DNA of 56,856 bases from NCBI RefSeq assembly GCF_022664435.1, contig NZ_JAKREU010000015.1, forward strand, positions 1 to 56,856, written 5' to 3'. Shown here in pieces: positions 1 to 8,594 of this stretch (its first letter is position 1; the number at the start of each line of letters is the position of its first letter). Origin of the DNA: Sphingomonas panni (GTDB taxonomy: Bacteria > Pseudomonadota > Alphaproteobacteria > Sphingomonadales > Sphingomonadaceae). Under the pieces are notes generated by a model. That model was given only the letters and a program-made list of their open reading frames with translations, made no database searches and was not told the origin of the DNA. Position numbers and translations under genes: made by a program.

Positions 1-1
1 G

Positions 2-175
2 ATCGAGCATGACCGGTCGCTCTACAAGCAACGAAACCGCATCGAGCGCATGTTCGGCCACCTCAAGATCAACCGCGCCATCGCCACACGTTACGACCAG
101 CTGGCCAGCAGCTTCCTCGGCATGGTCTACCTCGCCACCGCAAGATACTGGCTCAAATTTGTCCACGCCGCCTAG
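2..175 (+). mobile_element. IS5-family transposase, C-terminal fragment
   Basis: The first reading frame is open from the window edge to a TAG and encodes the last 57 residues of a DDE transposase. It carries the complete Y-(2)-R-(3)-E-(6)-K signature of the IS4/IS5 superfamily (Tyr in SLYKQR, Arg, the catalytic Glu in RIERMFG, Lys in HLK), followed by the usual IATRYDQLA segment and an ATARYWL tail. The 5' part lies outside the window, so I cannot tell whether the element is complete. The AT-richer DNA just downstream probably holds its right end, but I could not place the terminal inverted repeat. Confidence 0.85.
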
Positions 176-261
176 TTGTCTTGAGGCTGCTGTTTTACTT
201 TTCGAGAATTGCGGAAGTTTCCTATAGTTGAAATATTGGCATACTGACAGGCAATGCGATT

Positions 262-465
262 CTAATCCGGTAGCGAAGGCTGCCGGGTTAATTTGGCCAG
301 GCACTGCCGCTCGGCGTTGTAGGTATCAACCCAGTGAGCCAGCATCGAACGCGCCTAGCCGTAGGTGTAGAACAACGTCACGTTGAGCAGTTCGTCGCGC
401 TTGCGATCGTCGAAGCTCTCGACGAACCTGTTTCGCGTCGGCTTTCCTGGGGGCAGCATGATCGT
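262..465 (-). pseudogene. IS3-family transposase (OrfB) C-terminal remnant
   Basis: Read on the minus strand, the segment gives PGKPTRNRFVESFDDRKRDE, then LLNVTLFYTYG, a TAG stop at 355-357, and then ARSMLAHWVDTYNAER. This is the typical C-terminal end of an IS3-group integrase-type transposase, around the catalytic Glu of the FVESF motif. The in-frame stop and the absence of any recognisable upstream DDE domain show it is a decayed fragment. The sequence from about 465 to the end of the sulfatase gene at 593 has no recognisable content. With the IS5 fragment it marks an old insertion hotspot downstream of the sulfatase gene. Confidence 0.75.
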
Positions 466-592
466 TGGTGTCCCAGAGAGGCCATCAAACGTGATGTGAA
501 CAGACGAACGGTTTCGGGAAATGGGAGTTCTGCCGCAAGCGACCAGAGACCGGTCGTCCTACGCGACCACGCAGTTTTTGAGTGATCGAACA

Positions 593-2152
593 TCATCGCG
601 ATCTGCGAGCCGGCGGTTGGAAAAAGCTTGGCGGAAACGGAGCCTGCCCCGCAGCGCTCGGGTTGCGCAGGTTCGCGCGATAGCCGGCATCGGCGCTTAG
701 TGGAATTTGCATACCGTCGGTCTGTTCCAGCAGCGTGAAGAGTTTACCGCTCAACCGCTCCGCCAGATCCTCGTGCCCCGGACGCGCCAGCAGGTTATCG
801 TTCTCCTGCGGATCTGCCGTTAGGTCGTACAGTTCGTCCAAGTCCCAGATACCGTGAAAATGCATGTACTTGTACCGATCCTCGCGGATCGCATGGACGG
901 TGGGTGTCTGCGGGAAATTGCGTTCCCAATAATATTCGTACAGCAACTCCTTGCGCCACGGTGCAGCCTTATCGCGCGCGATCGGCAGCATGTTCGAACC
1001 GGCCATATGCGCGGGCTGCTGTAACCCGGCGGCAGCAAGCATCGTCGGCGCGATGTCGATGTTGGCGACCACCGCATCGACCTGACTGCCCGGGGCAAAC
1101 AGCGACGGACAGCGCGCGAGCATCGGCACGCGCATCGATTCCTCATAGGCGGTGCGTTTGTCGATCAGTCCGTGCTCGCCGAACATGAAGCCGTTGTCGC
1201 CCATGTACAGGATCAGCGTATCGTCCAGTTCACCCCGCTGTTCGAGCAGATCGAGGATACGGCCCAAGCCTTCGTCGACCGCCAGCAGCGTCTCCATATA
1301 GCGCTTGTAATAGTCCGCGATGTCGAGATTGCCGTGATAGGCATAGTCGACGCCGTGCCAACTGTTGCGCTGGTTCTCGACCCACATCGGCCGGCCGGGC
1401 ACGCCCTTGCGCATGTTTTCGGGATATCGGAACGTCTCGTTCGCGTAGCGGCCCTTGTGGCGTTCGGCGGGGATGAATTCCGAATGCACCGCCTTGTGCG
1501 CGAGGTGCATCATCCACGGCCGCTTGGCGTCGCGCTTGCTGATCCAGTCGATTGCGTAATCGGTCAGTTCATCGGTGATATAGCCCTTTTGCGGTACCCG
1601 CCGTCCGTCGACGTTCAATCCGTCGGCGCTCGGCAGATAGCTCCCCTGACCCTTGAAGCTGACCCAGTGGTCGAAGCCGGGCTGCGGCGCGTCGCCGGTA
1701 TCGCCCATATGCCACTTGCCGATGAACGCCGTGTCATACCCGGCCTGTTGCAGATATTCGGGATAATAGATCAGCCCCGGCGGGATCGGATGGTTGTTAT
1801 CCACCACCTTGTGCTGGTGCGCATACAGACCGGTCAGGATCGATGCGCGACTGGGCGAGCAGAGCGCGGTCGTGACGAAGGCGTTGCGGAAATGTGCGCC
1901 TTCCCGCGCGAGACGGTCGAGGGTCGGCGTCTCGCCGAACGATTGCGCCTTCATGAAGCCCATGGCGTCGTAGCGATGGTCGTCGGCCAGGACGAACAGT
2001 ATGTTCTTCGGCTTGGCGGTACCCTGCCGCGGCAGGCGCAGCTTGCGCTTGGCCGGCTGTCGCGCGGTTGCTTCCGCTGCCCAGCTGTACAAGCCGAAGG
2101 CGCCGCCCGTTCCGGCGAGCAGGACGCCGCGGCGATCGACGGTGTTGGCCAT
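593..2152 (-). CDS. Tat-exported sulfatase (type I, Cys-type)
   Basis: A 519-residue S1-type sulfatase, expected to hydrolyse sulfate esters in the periplasm or at the cell surface. The N-terminus has a twin-arginine signal (VDRRGVLLAG) followed by a small hydrophobic stretch. Metal-binding Asp residues are in VLADDH (about 57-58). The formylglycine motif is CSPSR with the modified Cys at about 98, so activity needs a formylglycine-generating enzyme. GKWHMG and MGDNGFMFGEHG are further active-site segments. The start is placed at the ATG at 2150-2152, preceded by AAAAGGA; upstream extension in this frame only shadows the TBDR gene. It follows that TBDR by 47 bases and is probably co-transcribed, suggesting uptake and desulfation of one sulfated compound or glycan. 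The substrate cannot be read from the sequence. Confidence 0.9.
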   Translation of the reverse strand: MANTVDRRGVLLAGTGGAFGLYSWAAEATARQPAKRKLRLPRQGTAKPKNILFVLADDHRYDAMGFMKAQSFGETPTLDRLAREGAHFRNAFVTTALCSPSRASILTGLYAHQHKVVDNNHPIPPGLIYYPEYLQQAGYDTAFIGKWHMGDTGDAPQPGFDHWVSFKGQGSYLPSADGLNVDGRRVPQKGYITDELTDYAIDWISKRDAKRPWMMHLAHKAVHSEFIPAERHKGRYANETFRYPENMRKGVPGRPMWVENQRNSWHGVDYAYHGNLDIADYYKRYMETLLAVDEGLGRILDLLEQRGELDDTLILYMGDNGFMFGEHGLIDKRTAYEESMRVPMLARCPSLFAPGSQVDAVVANIDIAPTMLAAAGLQQPAHMAGSNMLPIARDKAAPWRKELLYEYYWERNFPQTPTVHAIREDRYKYMHFHGIWDLDELYDLTADPQENDNLLARPGHEDLAERLSGKLFTLLEQTDGMQIPLSADAGYRANLRNPSAAGQAPFPPSFFQPPARRSR

Positions 2153-2199
2153 GATGGTTCCTTTTCGAGACCGTTCACGCTGTCGCGTGAGCGAAGATG

Positions 2200-4983
2200 T
2201 TACAGGCTGAGGCGCAGTCCGCCGAACACACGGCGACCGGCGTCGAGATAATTGGCGGGCAGCCCCGTGGTGAACTCGACGATCTCGTCGCGATCGAGCA
2301 GGTTGACCGCTTCGAGCACCAGCGAGGCCTCCGGTGCGATCTTGACGCTGATGCTGGCGTCGAGTGTACCGAAGGCCTGGTTGACGCGTCCTTGGGCCGG
2401 AGCGACGGCGGCGGCCGCGAGGAAGCTGCTGCGCCACGAATAGGAGACACGCGCCGCGACCGGTCCTTTTTCGTAATAGCCGATCAGGTTGTAATTGTGC
2501 TTCGACGCGGCGGTGAGCTGCGTCGGGTCGCTATTGTCGATGAAGGTGTAGTTGGCGATCGCCCCCAATCCGTCGAACGGGGCGGGGAGGCTGGTGAACG
2601 CCTGTTGGAAATACAGCTCTACGCCCTTCAGATCGACGCCCGAACCCTTGACGAGCTGGCTGACGGTGAAGTCGGTCTGGACCCGCGTCGTCCCTGTCGT
2701 CCGGATATAGGCGATGGGCAGTGACTGGATCGTGATCTCGCGTCGGATCAGGCTTTCCAGATTCTTGTAGAAGAAGGATGCGCCGACCAGTGCGTCGCGA
2801 GCGAAGTAATATTCGATCGTCGCGTCGAGATTGTTCGATCGGAACGGGTCGAGATAGGGGTTGTTGCGGGTGACGGTCAGCGCGTTGCCGTTGGCGGTCG
2901 TCGTCGGCGAAATGTCGCCGAGATTGGGCCGGGCAATGGTCCGCGATGCCGAAAAACGGAACTGCAACGCGTCGGTCGCTTCGTATTTCAGGTTCAGGCT
3001 GGGCAGATAGTCCCAGTAGCGCCGCGCTACCTGCAAGGGTGCGGCGGCGGGAACGCGCGTCGTCATTCCGGTTTCGACCTCGACCGAAATGCCGTTCAGG
3101 TCCGGGCTGACGCCTGTCGTCGTCTGACTGGTCCGAACTGCGCGCAACCCGACATTGCCGGTAAGACGTCCGAACGCGATATCCCCGCGTCCGTAGAAGG
3201 CGAGCAGCTGTTCCTCGACATCGAGGATGCCGGTGGCATCGTTGGTGTAGGTGCCGCCAGCGATCAGCTGCGCCGGGCGGAAGCGGCTGACGAAGCTGCG
3301 CGCGTCGGACCCCAGCCAGCGGGTAGGGAAGGTGGCGTCACCGTCATAGCTGCCGAGGAATTCACCCGATCCGGGTGCGATCGGGATCATGAACGGCGCG
3401 GCGCTGAACGAACCCGGCAGCGGACCCGCCGGCAGACCGCCATAGAGACGCGACACTCCGGAGGCGGGTATCGTCAGCACCTTGTTGTCGGCATAGATTG
3501 CCCGATCGGTCGCCTTGGCACCGAACAACAGCGCGGTCAGTCCTCGTTCGCCAAGATCGCGCCGGACGTCGATCTTGACGTCGCGCAGGCGGTCGCTCGT
3601 CACCCGGTCAAGCTCGCCGTTCAAGCTGAGCAGGCGAAAGCTGTTCGGGTTCAGTCGACGCGCATCGAGGTCGCCGAGATAGGTTATGCTGGGCACGACG
3701 TCGCCGGGCCGCGCGACGATGCGCGCCGTGCCGTTGATACTGTCCGCGATATTGAGCGTGTTGCGGGTCTGACGCGATTTCTGCGCCGATCCCTCGACAA
3801 GCAGGTGCCATCGGCCGTCGTCGAACTTGAACCCGCCGACCAGCGAGCGGATGTAACCGCTGCGATCCTGATAGCGCCCGCCGTCGCGCAGATCGAGGTT
3901 GCTGACCGTGAAGTCGGTCGCGGTGTCGACGCCATCGAGAACTTCGCTCCGAGACGCGACCACACCACCCGATCCGGCGAAATTGTGGAAGTTTTCCTGG
4001 CGCACGGCATCGACGTCGATACGGGTGTACAGGCCGTCAACATAGACTTCGAACCGGTCGTCGGGACGGAATTGCAGTGAGGCGACCCCGCTAAGGCGGC
4101 GGTTGTCCTCGGTGAACATGTCCTGGATCACGACGCCGGGAATGCGAACAAGGCGGGTCGGGTCGATCCGTCCGTCACCGTTCAGATCGTCGGCACCTCC
4201 GCCGGCCGGGACACCCTGACCTTCGGTCACGGTGTTCCAACCCGTTTCGATCTGATGCGTCTGCGGCCGGCGTTGGGTGTAGGACGCGCCGATAGTGATG
4301 CCGAGCCGGTTGTCGAGAAAGCGGTCGGCGAACAGTGCCGACACGCGTGGCGCGGCCTTGCCCGAATTGCTTTCATACTCGGCCTGCGCCGCAACCGTGA
4401 CGATCCGGCGACCGAGATCCAGCGCGCGTGGCGTGCGGATATTGACCGCGCCCGACAGGCCGCCATCCTCCAAATCGGGGGTAGGAGACTTGTAGACCTC
4501 CAGCGTGCGGACGAATTCCGGCGGCAGCGTCGAGAAGTCGAACGAACGCGAAAAGCCGGTGAACAGGTCGTTGATCGCGTTCGGGACGGCTCGCCCGTTC
4601 AGCGTAACGAGCGTAAACGTGTCGGGCAGGCCGCGGATATTGACGCTGCGTCCTTCGCCCCGCGTCCGGTTGATCTGAACGCCCGAGATGCGTTGCACCG
4701 ATTCTGCGACGTTGACGTCGGGATAGCGGCCGATGTCGTCGGCACTGATCACATCGACGATGCTAGGCGCGTTGCGCTTGATCCGTACCGCCTGTTCGAT
4801 ACCGCCACGAATACCAGTGACGACGATGTCCTGTTCGCTTTGCGCTGCCGCAAGGGACGGCTTTGCAGCTTGGTCAGCATCCGTTGGTACAGTTTGCGCG
4901 TATGCTGCAGGGTTCGCTACGAGCGCCAGCCACCAGGCCGTTCCCGCCAACATATCCACTTGAAGGCTCATTTCTTTCCCCAT
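2200..4983 (-). CDS. TonB-dependent receptor (Caulobacter/Sphingomonas type)
   Basis: A 927-residue outer-membrane receptor. A signal peptide ends near AYAQT, followed by a TonB-box-like DIVVTG, a plug domain (about residues 60-190, with IRGLPDTFTLVTLNGRAVP and EVYKSPTPDLEDGGLSGAVN) and a long beta-barrel. The plug resembles the large receptors that sphingomonads and Caulobacter use for glycans. The C-terminus ends in FGGLRLSL, a final barrel strand. Two starts are possible: ATG at 4983 (chosen; GCGGGAG just upstream) or ATG at 4971 (MSLQ...; GGGGAAAG just upstream). It is the first gene of a probable operon with the downstream sulfatase, so its ligand may be a sulfated carbohydrate; that is inference from neighbourhood only. 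Confidence 0.92.
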   Translation of the reverse strand: MGKEMSLQVDMLAGTAWWLALVANPAAYAQTVPTDADQAAKPSLAAAQSEQDIVVTGIRGGIEQAVRIKRNAPSIVDVISADDIGRYPDVNVAESVQRISGVQINRTRGEGRSVNIRGLPDTFTLVTLNGRAVPNAINDLFTGFSRSFDFSTLPPEFVRTLEVYKSPTPDLEDGGLSGAVNIRTPRALDLGRRIVTVAAQAEYESNSGKAAPRVSALFADRFLDNRLGITIGASYTQRRPQTHQIETGWNTVTEGQGVPAGGGADDLNGDGRIDPTRLVRIPGVVIQDMFTEDNRRLSGVASLQFRPDDRFEVYVDGLYTRIDVDAVRQENFHNFAGSGGVVASRSEVLDGVDTATDFTVSNLDLRDGGRYQDRSGYIRSLVGGFKFDDGRWHLLVEGSAQKSRQTRNTLNIADSINGTARIVARPGDVVPSITYLGDLDARRLNPNSFRLLSLNGELDRVTSDRLRDVKIDVRRDLGERGLTALLFGAKATDRAIYADNKVLTIPASGVSRLYGGLPAGPLPGSFSAAPFMIPIAPGSGEFLGSYDGDATFPTRWLGSDARSFVSRFRPAQLIAGGTYTNDATGILDVEEQLLAFYGRGDIAFGRLTGNVGLRAVRTSQTTTGVSPDLNGISVEVETGMTTRVPAAAPLQVARRYWDYLPSLNLKYEATDALQFRFSASRTIARPNLGDISPTTTANGNALTVTRNNPYLDPFRSNNLDATIEYYFARDALVGASFFYKNLESLIRREITIQSLPIAYIRTTGTTRVQTDFTVSQLVKGSGVDLKGVELYFQQAFTSLPAPFDGLGAIANYTFIDNSDPTQLTAASKHNYNLIGYYEKGPVAARVSYSWRSSFLAAAAVAPAQGRVNQAFGTLDASISVKIAPEASLVLEAVNLLDRDEIVEFTTGLPANYLDAGRRVFGGLRLSL

Positions 4984-5306
4984 CTCCCGCTGGCGGGATT
5001 ATCCTACTGAATGAATGGGGATTCCAGAAAGCTTTGCTTTCGGGGGGGCGCATTGCGTGTTTACCAGCGCAAGGGACAGCATTCCGGCCATGGATATTAG
5101 TCGACCGGTCAAGGGCGCATGCGACGCGACCGCTCGTACAGCTTTAACGTCCGGTGAGATGAACGAATGGCGGAAGTCGGAGGACGGCAACCGGTCTTCG
5201 AGTGTCTGATTATGGGTCGCCCTGAGGACTGGTTGCAGGGAACGCGATGGCGTGCGTAGCCTTAGCCGACGCAGATGGCGATCGTAGTGAACCGGAAGAT
5301 ACAGAT
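4984..5306. other. Divergent intergenic region
   Basis: This 323-base stretch separates the minus-strand TBDR-sulfatase operon from the plus-strand Gfo/Idh gene and must hold both promoters. I see one small hairpin-like repeat (GAAAGC-TTT-GCTTTC near 5027-5041). I found no recognisable operator, riboswitch or RNA gene. Short open frames here have no family features and GC-rich chance open frames explain them. Confidence 0.4.
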
Positions 5307-6248
5307 ATGCGCATACTCATGGTCGGGCTGGGCGATATTGCCCGCAAGGCGTATCTTCCGGTGCTGTCGCGGCGCGGCGATCTCGATATCCATCTCACAA
5401 CTCGGAATAAAGTCGTTCTCGACGAAGTCGGTCGCGAGTTTCGCATCGTCAATCGGCACGCCAGTGTAGCCGACGCGCTTTCCGCGACGTCGTTCGATGC
5501 CGCCTTCGTCCACGCGGCCACGCCGGCGCATGGCGAACTGGTCAGGCTTTTGATCGAACAGGGCATTGCAACCTTCGTCGACAAACCACTCGCGGATAGT
5601 TTCTCTGAAACGGAAGCGCTCGTTACCCTGGCTGCGGCGAGGGGCACGCCGCTCGTCCTCGGCTTCAATCGGCGGTTCGCGCCGGACTATGTCGCCTTGC
5701 GCGCCATCGATGCGAACCTCATCGTCATGGAAAAGCATCGCCACCGGCAACCGGACCTGCCCCGTCGTGTCGTCTTCGACGACTTCATCCACGTCGTCGA
5801 TACGTTGCTGTCGCTCAGTCCTGCGCCGGTTCGCCGTCGCACCATCGAAACCCATGTCGTGGACGACATGCTGCACAGCATTACCCTCACGCTGGCAGGT
5901 GACGGGTTCACCGCAATCGGCATGATGCATCGGAACAGCGGACTCGACGAGGAGCGTCTGGACGTCCTGGGCGGCGGGATGCGGTACAGCGTGCGGAACC
6001 TTGCCGAGCGTCTCGAAGCACAGGGTACGCAAAGCGTGAAACGACGGCCGGATTGGATTCCGGTCGGACGGCAACGCGGCTTCGAGGCGATGTGCGATGA
6101 TTTCCTGATCGCGGTTCGTGCGCGCAGGCCGGTGGATGCGGCCTCCATCTTGGCGACGCATGCGATTTGCGAGGCTATCGTCCGCCATGCGGAGACAGGC
6201 ATTCATGGAGAAGTCTCTGCTGGCGCGGACTGTAGGGACGGCGACTAA
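5307..6248 (+). CDS. Gfo/Idh/MocA-family oxidoreductase
   Basis: A 313-residue NAD(P)-dependent sugar or cyclitol dehydrogenase-type protein. The N-terminal Rossmann domain starts MRILMVGLGDIARKAYLPVL, a GxGxxA dinucleotide-binding loop. The family motif is seen as VDKPLADSFSE (EKP-like, with Asp for Glu) at about residues 95-105. A C-terminal alpha/beta domain follows. The ATG at 5307 is preferred over the longer frame from 5247 because the Rossmann strand begins exactly there and GGAAG lies about 10 bases upstream. It is divergent from the TBDR-sulfatase operon, which fits a role in oxidising an imported sugar or a product of sulfatase action, but the substrate is unknown. Confidence 0.85.
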   Translation: MRILMVGLGDIARKAYLPVLSRRGDLDIHLTTRNKVVLDEVGREFRIVNRHASVADALSATSFDAAFVHAATPAHGELVRLLIEQGIATFVDKPLADSFSETEALVTLAAARGTPLVLGFNRRFAPDYVALRAIDANLIVMEKHRHRQPDLPRRVVFDDFIHVVDTLLSLSPAPVRRRTIETHVVDDMLHSITLTLAGDGFTAIGMMHRNSGLDEERLDVLGGGMRYSVRNLAERLEAQGTQSVKRRPDWIPVGRQRGFEAMCDDFLIAVRARRPVDAASILATHAICEAIVRHAETGIHGEVSAGADCRDGD

Positions 6249-6306
6249 CAACAACGTATCTGCCTGGCTATCGGCAGTCGGGAAGCGACCAACGGGACGC
6301 GAACGT

Positions 6307-7218
6307 TCATCTGTCTCGGCGGCGATCGGCGTCATCCACCTCCACCCTCGACCGGATGAACCCCGCCACATCCGCCAGGACGGGTCCACGACCGCGAAAC
6401 GGGCGGGCAAGCGCGAGCAGGATGCCGACATGGCCCAGCTTGGGATACGCCCGTTGCTCCACGGCCACGCCGCCCGCGCGTAGCTTGGCGGCCAGCGCTT
6501 CGCTGTTCCGAGGACGCACGACGCTATCTTCCGTACCGTAAAGTAGCAGGGCGGGTGGATCGCCGGTTCCGGCCCATGTCACCGGCTGTGTCTCCGCCGG
6601 GTCGGCTACCTGCCCAAAGGCCGCACGGCTCGCATCGACATCGAACGGGGCGAAGTCATAGGGTCCGGCAAGCCCGACGAACCCCCGCACCACCGACCGT
6701 GTTTCTCCCAGCCAGCGCGGATCGACTGCCAGCATCGCGCCGATGTACGCGCCCGCCGAATGGCCCATCAACACGACCGATTGGCCGTCGCCGCAGTAGT
6801 TGCTGGCGTTCGAGCTCGCCCAGCGCACGGCGGCGGCACCGTCCTCAACGAACGCTGGATAGCGGACGTCGGGCACCAGTCGGTAATCCGGAACGACGGT
6901 CACGAACCCCTGTGCCGCAAGTGCGCGGCCGACGAACGCGTAGCCACCACGCGTCCCGCTGTTCCAGCTGCCGCCATAGAAGAAAACCACGACCGGTCGT
7001 GGCTTCCCGCAACCGCCACGCGGTGCGTAGACGTCCAGTCGCTGGCGCGGACTCGATCCGTACGCCAGCCCCTTGGCGATCAGGGTACCGCCCCGATCCT
7101 TCGGCACCAGCCGGTCGAATGTGGTAAGCGGCGAACAGGCGGTGGCAAGCGACCCGAGCAAGGCGCCAATCCCCAGACCTATGCTGCGCCGTCTCATACC
7201 ATTCCCGCTCCGGATCAT
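6307..7218 (-). CDS. Alpha/beta-hydrolase (esterase/lipase-like lipoprotein)
   Basis: A hydrolase of about 300 residues. The N-terminus is a signal peptide with a lipobox-like LATAC, so it is probably a lipoprotein. The oxyanion-hole region reads VVFFYGGSWNSG (a HGGxW-type motif with Tyr in the His position). The nucleophile elbow is GHSAGA, the acid is probably the Asp in GTEDSVV and the base the His in LGHVGI, giving a full triad. The family includes carboxylesterases and hormone-sensitive-lipase-like enzymes. The start may be ATG at 7218 or the internal ATG at 7197 (MRRRSIG...), which gives a more typical signal peptide. It stands alone on the minus strand, tail to tail with the Gfo/Idh gene. 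Substrate unknown. Confidence 0.85.
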   Translation of the reverse strand: MIRSGNGMRRRSIGLGIGALLGSLATACSPLTTFDRLVPKDRGGTLIAKGLAYGSSPRQRLDVYAPRGGCGKPRPVVVFFYGGSWNSGTRGGYAFVGRALAAQGFVTVVPDYRLVPDVRYPAFVEDGAAAVRWASSNASNYCGDGQSVVLMGHSAGAYIGAMLAVDPRWLGETRSVVRGFVGLAGPYDFAPFDVDASRAAFGQVADPAETQPVTWAGTGDPPALLLYGTEDSVVRPRNSEALAAKLRAGGVAVEQRAYPKLGHVGILLALARPFRGRGPVLADVAGFIRSRVEVDDADRRRDR

Positions 7219-7321
7219 ATGGTGCGTCCTCCCGCTTTTCCCGCAGCATAGCCGACGTCGCGATATGGGGTATGCCCCACGAACCTTTCAAACACCGCTC
7301 TTGCACAGCATAAGTGGCGAG

Positions 7322-8008
7322 ATGGCCGACCCCATTCTCTACAGCTTTCGTCGTTGCCCCTACGCGATGCGCGCGCGACTGGCACTGGCCGTCAGTGGCG
7401 TGCGTCATGAACTTCGCGAGGTTCGCCTTTCGGCCAAGCCCGATGCGATGCTCGCGATCTCGCCAAAGGGTACCGTGCCGGTCCTGCGAACCACCGAAGG
7501 CGCGGTAATCGACGAAAGTCTCGCGATCATGCGATGGGCGTTGTCGTTTCGCGACCCGGACGATTGGCTGGCACACGACGATCCGGCCCTGATCGCCAGC
7601 AACGACGAAAGCTTCAAGCACCATCTCGACCGGTATAAATATCCCGATCGGCACGGTTCGGATGCAGCCGAGCATCGCGATCTCGGCCTTCTGTTCCTGC
7701 GGGAACTCGATGCCCGCCTAGCTTCGACCGGACAGCTTGCCGGGATAGGCATGGGTATCGCTGACGCGGCGATCATGCCGTTCGTTCGGCAGTTCGCCGC
7801 GGTCGATCGCGAATGGTTCGAAACGCTGACGCTGCCCCATTTGCAGGCATGGCTCGCGGCGCACCTCGCTTCCGATCTGTTTCAACGGATCATGTACCAA
7901 GTCGTGCCCTGGTGTCCGGGCAAGAAGGAGGTCATCGTAGAGGGCGGGGCGCCGGTCGATCCGCCTCCGGAGGCCGGGTTGCGGCTCGATTCCCCTGTAT
8001 TCCTCTGA
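7322..8008 (+). CDS. Glutathione S-transferase family protein
   Basis: A 228-residue protein with an N-terminal thioredoxin-fold GST domain beginning MADPILYSFRRCPYAMRARL; the CPYAMR site is of the glutaredoxin/omega-like class with a catalytic Cys. The conserved cis-Pro loop appears as KGTVPVL and the glutathione-binding Glu-Ser pair as DESLAIM. The C-terminal helical domain carries GIGMGIADAAIMPFVRQF, the usual N-capping and hydrophobic-staple region. The start at 7322 fits the family; extending upstream only adds reading through the intergenic region. It is monocistronic, pointing toward the phosphoesterase gene. Probable role: thiol transfer, dehalogenation or detoxification. Confidence 0.88.
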   Translation: MADPILYSFRRCPYAMRARLALAVSGVRHELREVRLSAKPDAMLAISPKGTVPVLRTTEGAVIDESLAIMRWALSFRDPDDWLAHDDPALIASNDESFKHHLDRYKYPDRHGSDAAEHRDLGLLFLRELDARLASTGQLAGIGMGIADAAIMPFVRQFAAVDREWFETLTLPHLQAWLAAHLASDLFQRIMYQVVPWCPGKKEVIVEGGAPVDPPPEAGLRLDSPVFL

Positions 8009-8594
8009 ACTTTCAATATAGCTAGTCGGTCGCCGCTTGGCAGTCGTGATGGCGTGCAACAGGCTGGTGGACCGTTGGCGATCTTCTCAGCCGTGGGATT
8101 CAGGAAAGCGGTTCTTTGCAGCGTCGATAAAGATCGGCCGAAGTCTTATTGAAAATTTTGCCAATGCACTGTGGCAATGATATATGCAGGCGGTACCTGC
8201 GCGCTAGTGGAATCAAGTACTTAGCGAGCAGCTTTGCTGGGATGAGAATCCTGCCGCTCCAGCCAACATCCATCTAAGCAATTCACTTTGCTTGGTTTTG
8301 CGGGCGGTGTCCGGAACGTTGGTGGGGTTTTGCTACAGAGCCCTGCTACAAAGGCGGAACTTCGAGGCTGTGGGAGGCATCCCGAATACGGCCATCGTCA
8401 TCGCGCATTGGCTGTCGACCGTCACCGGCGGCCATTATCGGCGGCTCTTCGAACGGCAGGCGGGATCGGCGACGCCGGAAATCGCTTGATTTACGATCGC
8501 CGCCGTAGCCGGACACCGGTGAAGTCGGTAAGAGCCTCCGACACGGCCTGAACTGAACCTCCTCGTGGCTCCAAGCTGTATCGCAAGGGCCGCG
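8009..8594. other. Convergent intergenic region without recognisable gene
   Basis: A 586-base gap between the ends of the GST and phosphoesterase genes. It is less GC-rich in its first half (for example TTGAAAATTTTGCCAATG and GATATATGCAGG near 8145-8185) than its surroundings. One short open frame on the plus strand (8292-8489) has no family features or credible ribosome site. No clear terminator with a T-run was found. It could be the scar of a lost gene or insertion; nothing else is supported. Confidence 0.35.

Noticed and set aside
1172..2251. Long plus-strand open frame opposite the sulfatase gene
   Set aside because: High GC keeps antisense frames open; the minus-strand sulfatase with complete motifs explains the region. 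The same holds for long antisense frames over the TBDR, AmpG, LysR-symporter, penicillin acylase and diguanylate cyclase genes.
4999..5190. Minus-strand open frame with a lipoprotein-like LALVNTQC segment
   Set aside because: It lies in a divergent promoter region, lacks a signal-peptide N-terminus and a ribosome site, and has no downstream domain.
8292..8489. Small open frame in the convergent gap
   Set aside because: No ribosome site, no family motif, and the frame has chance-like composition.
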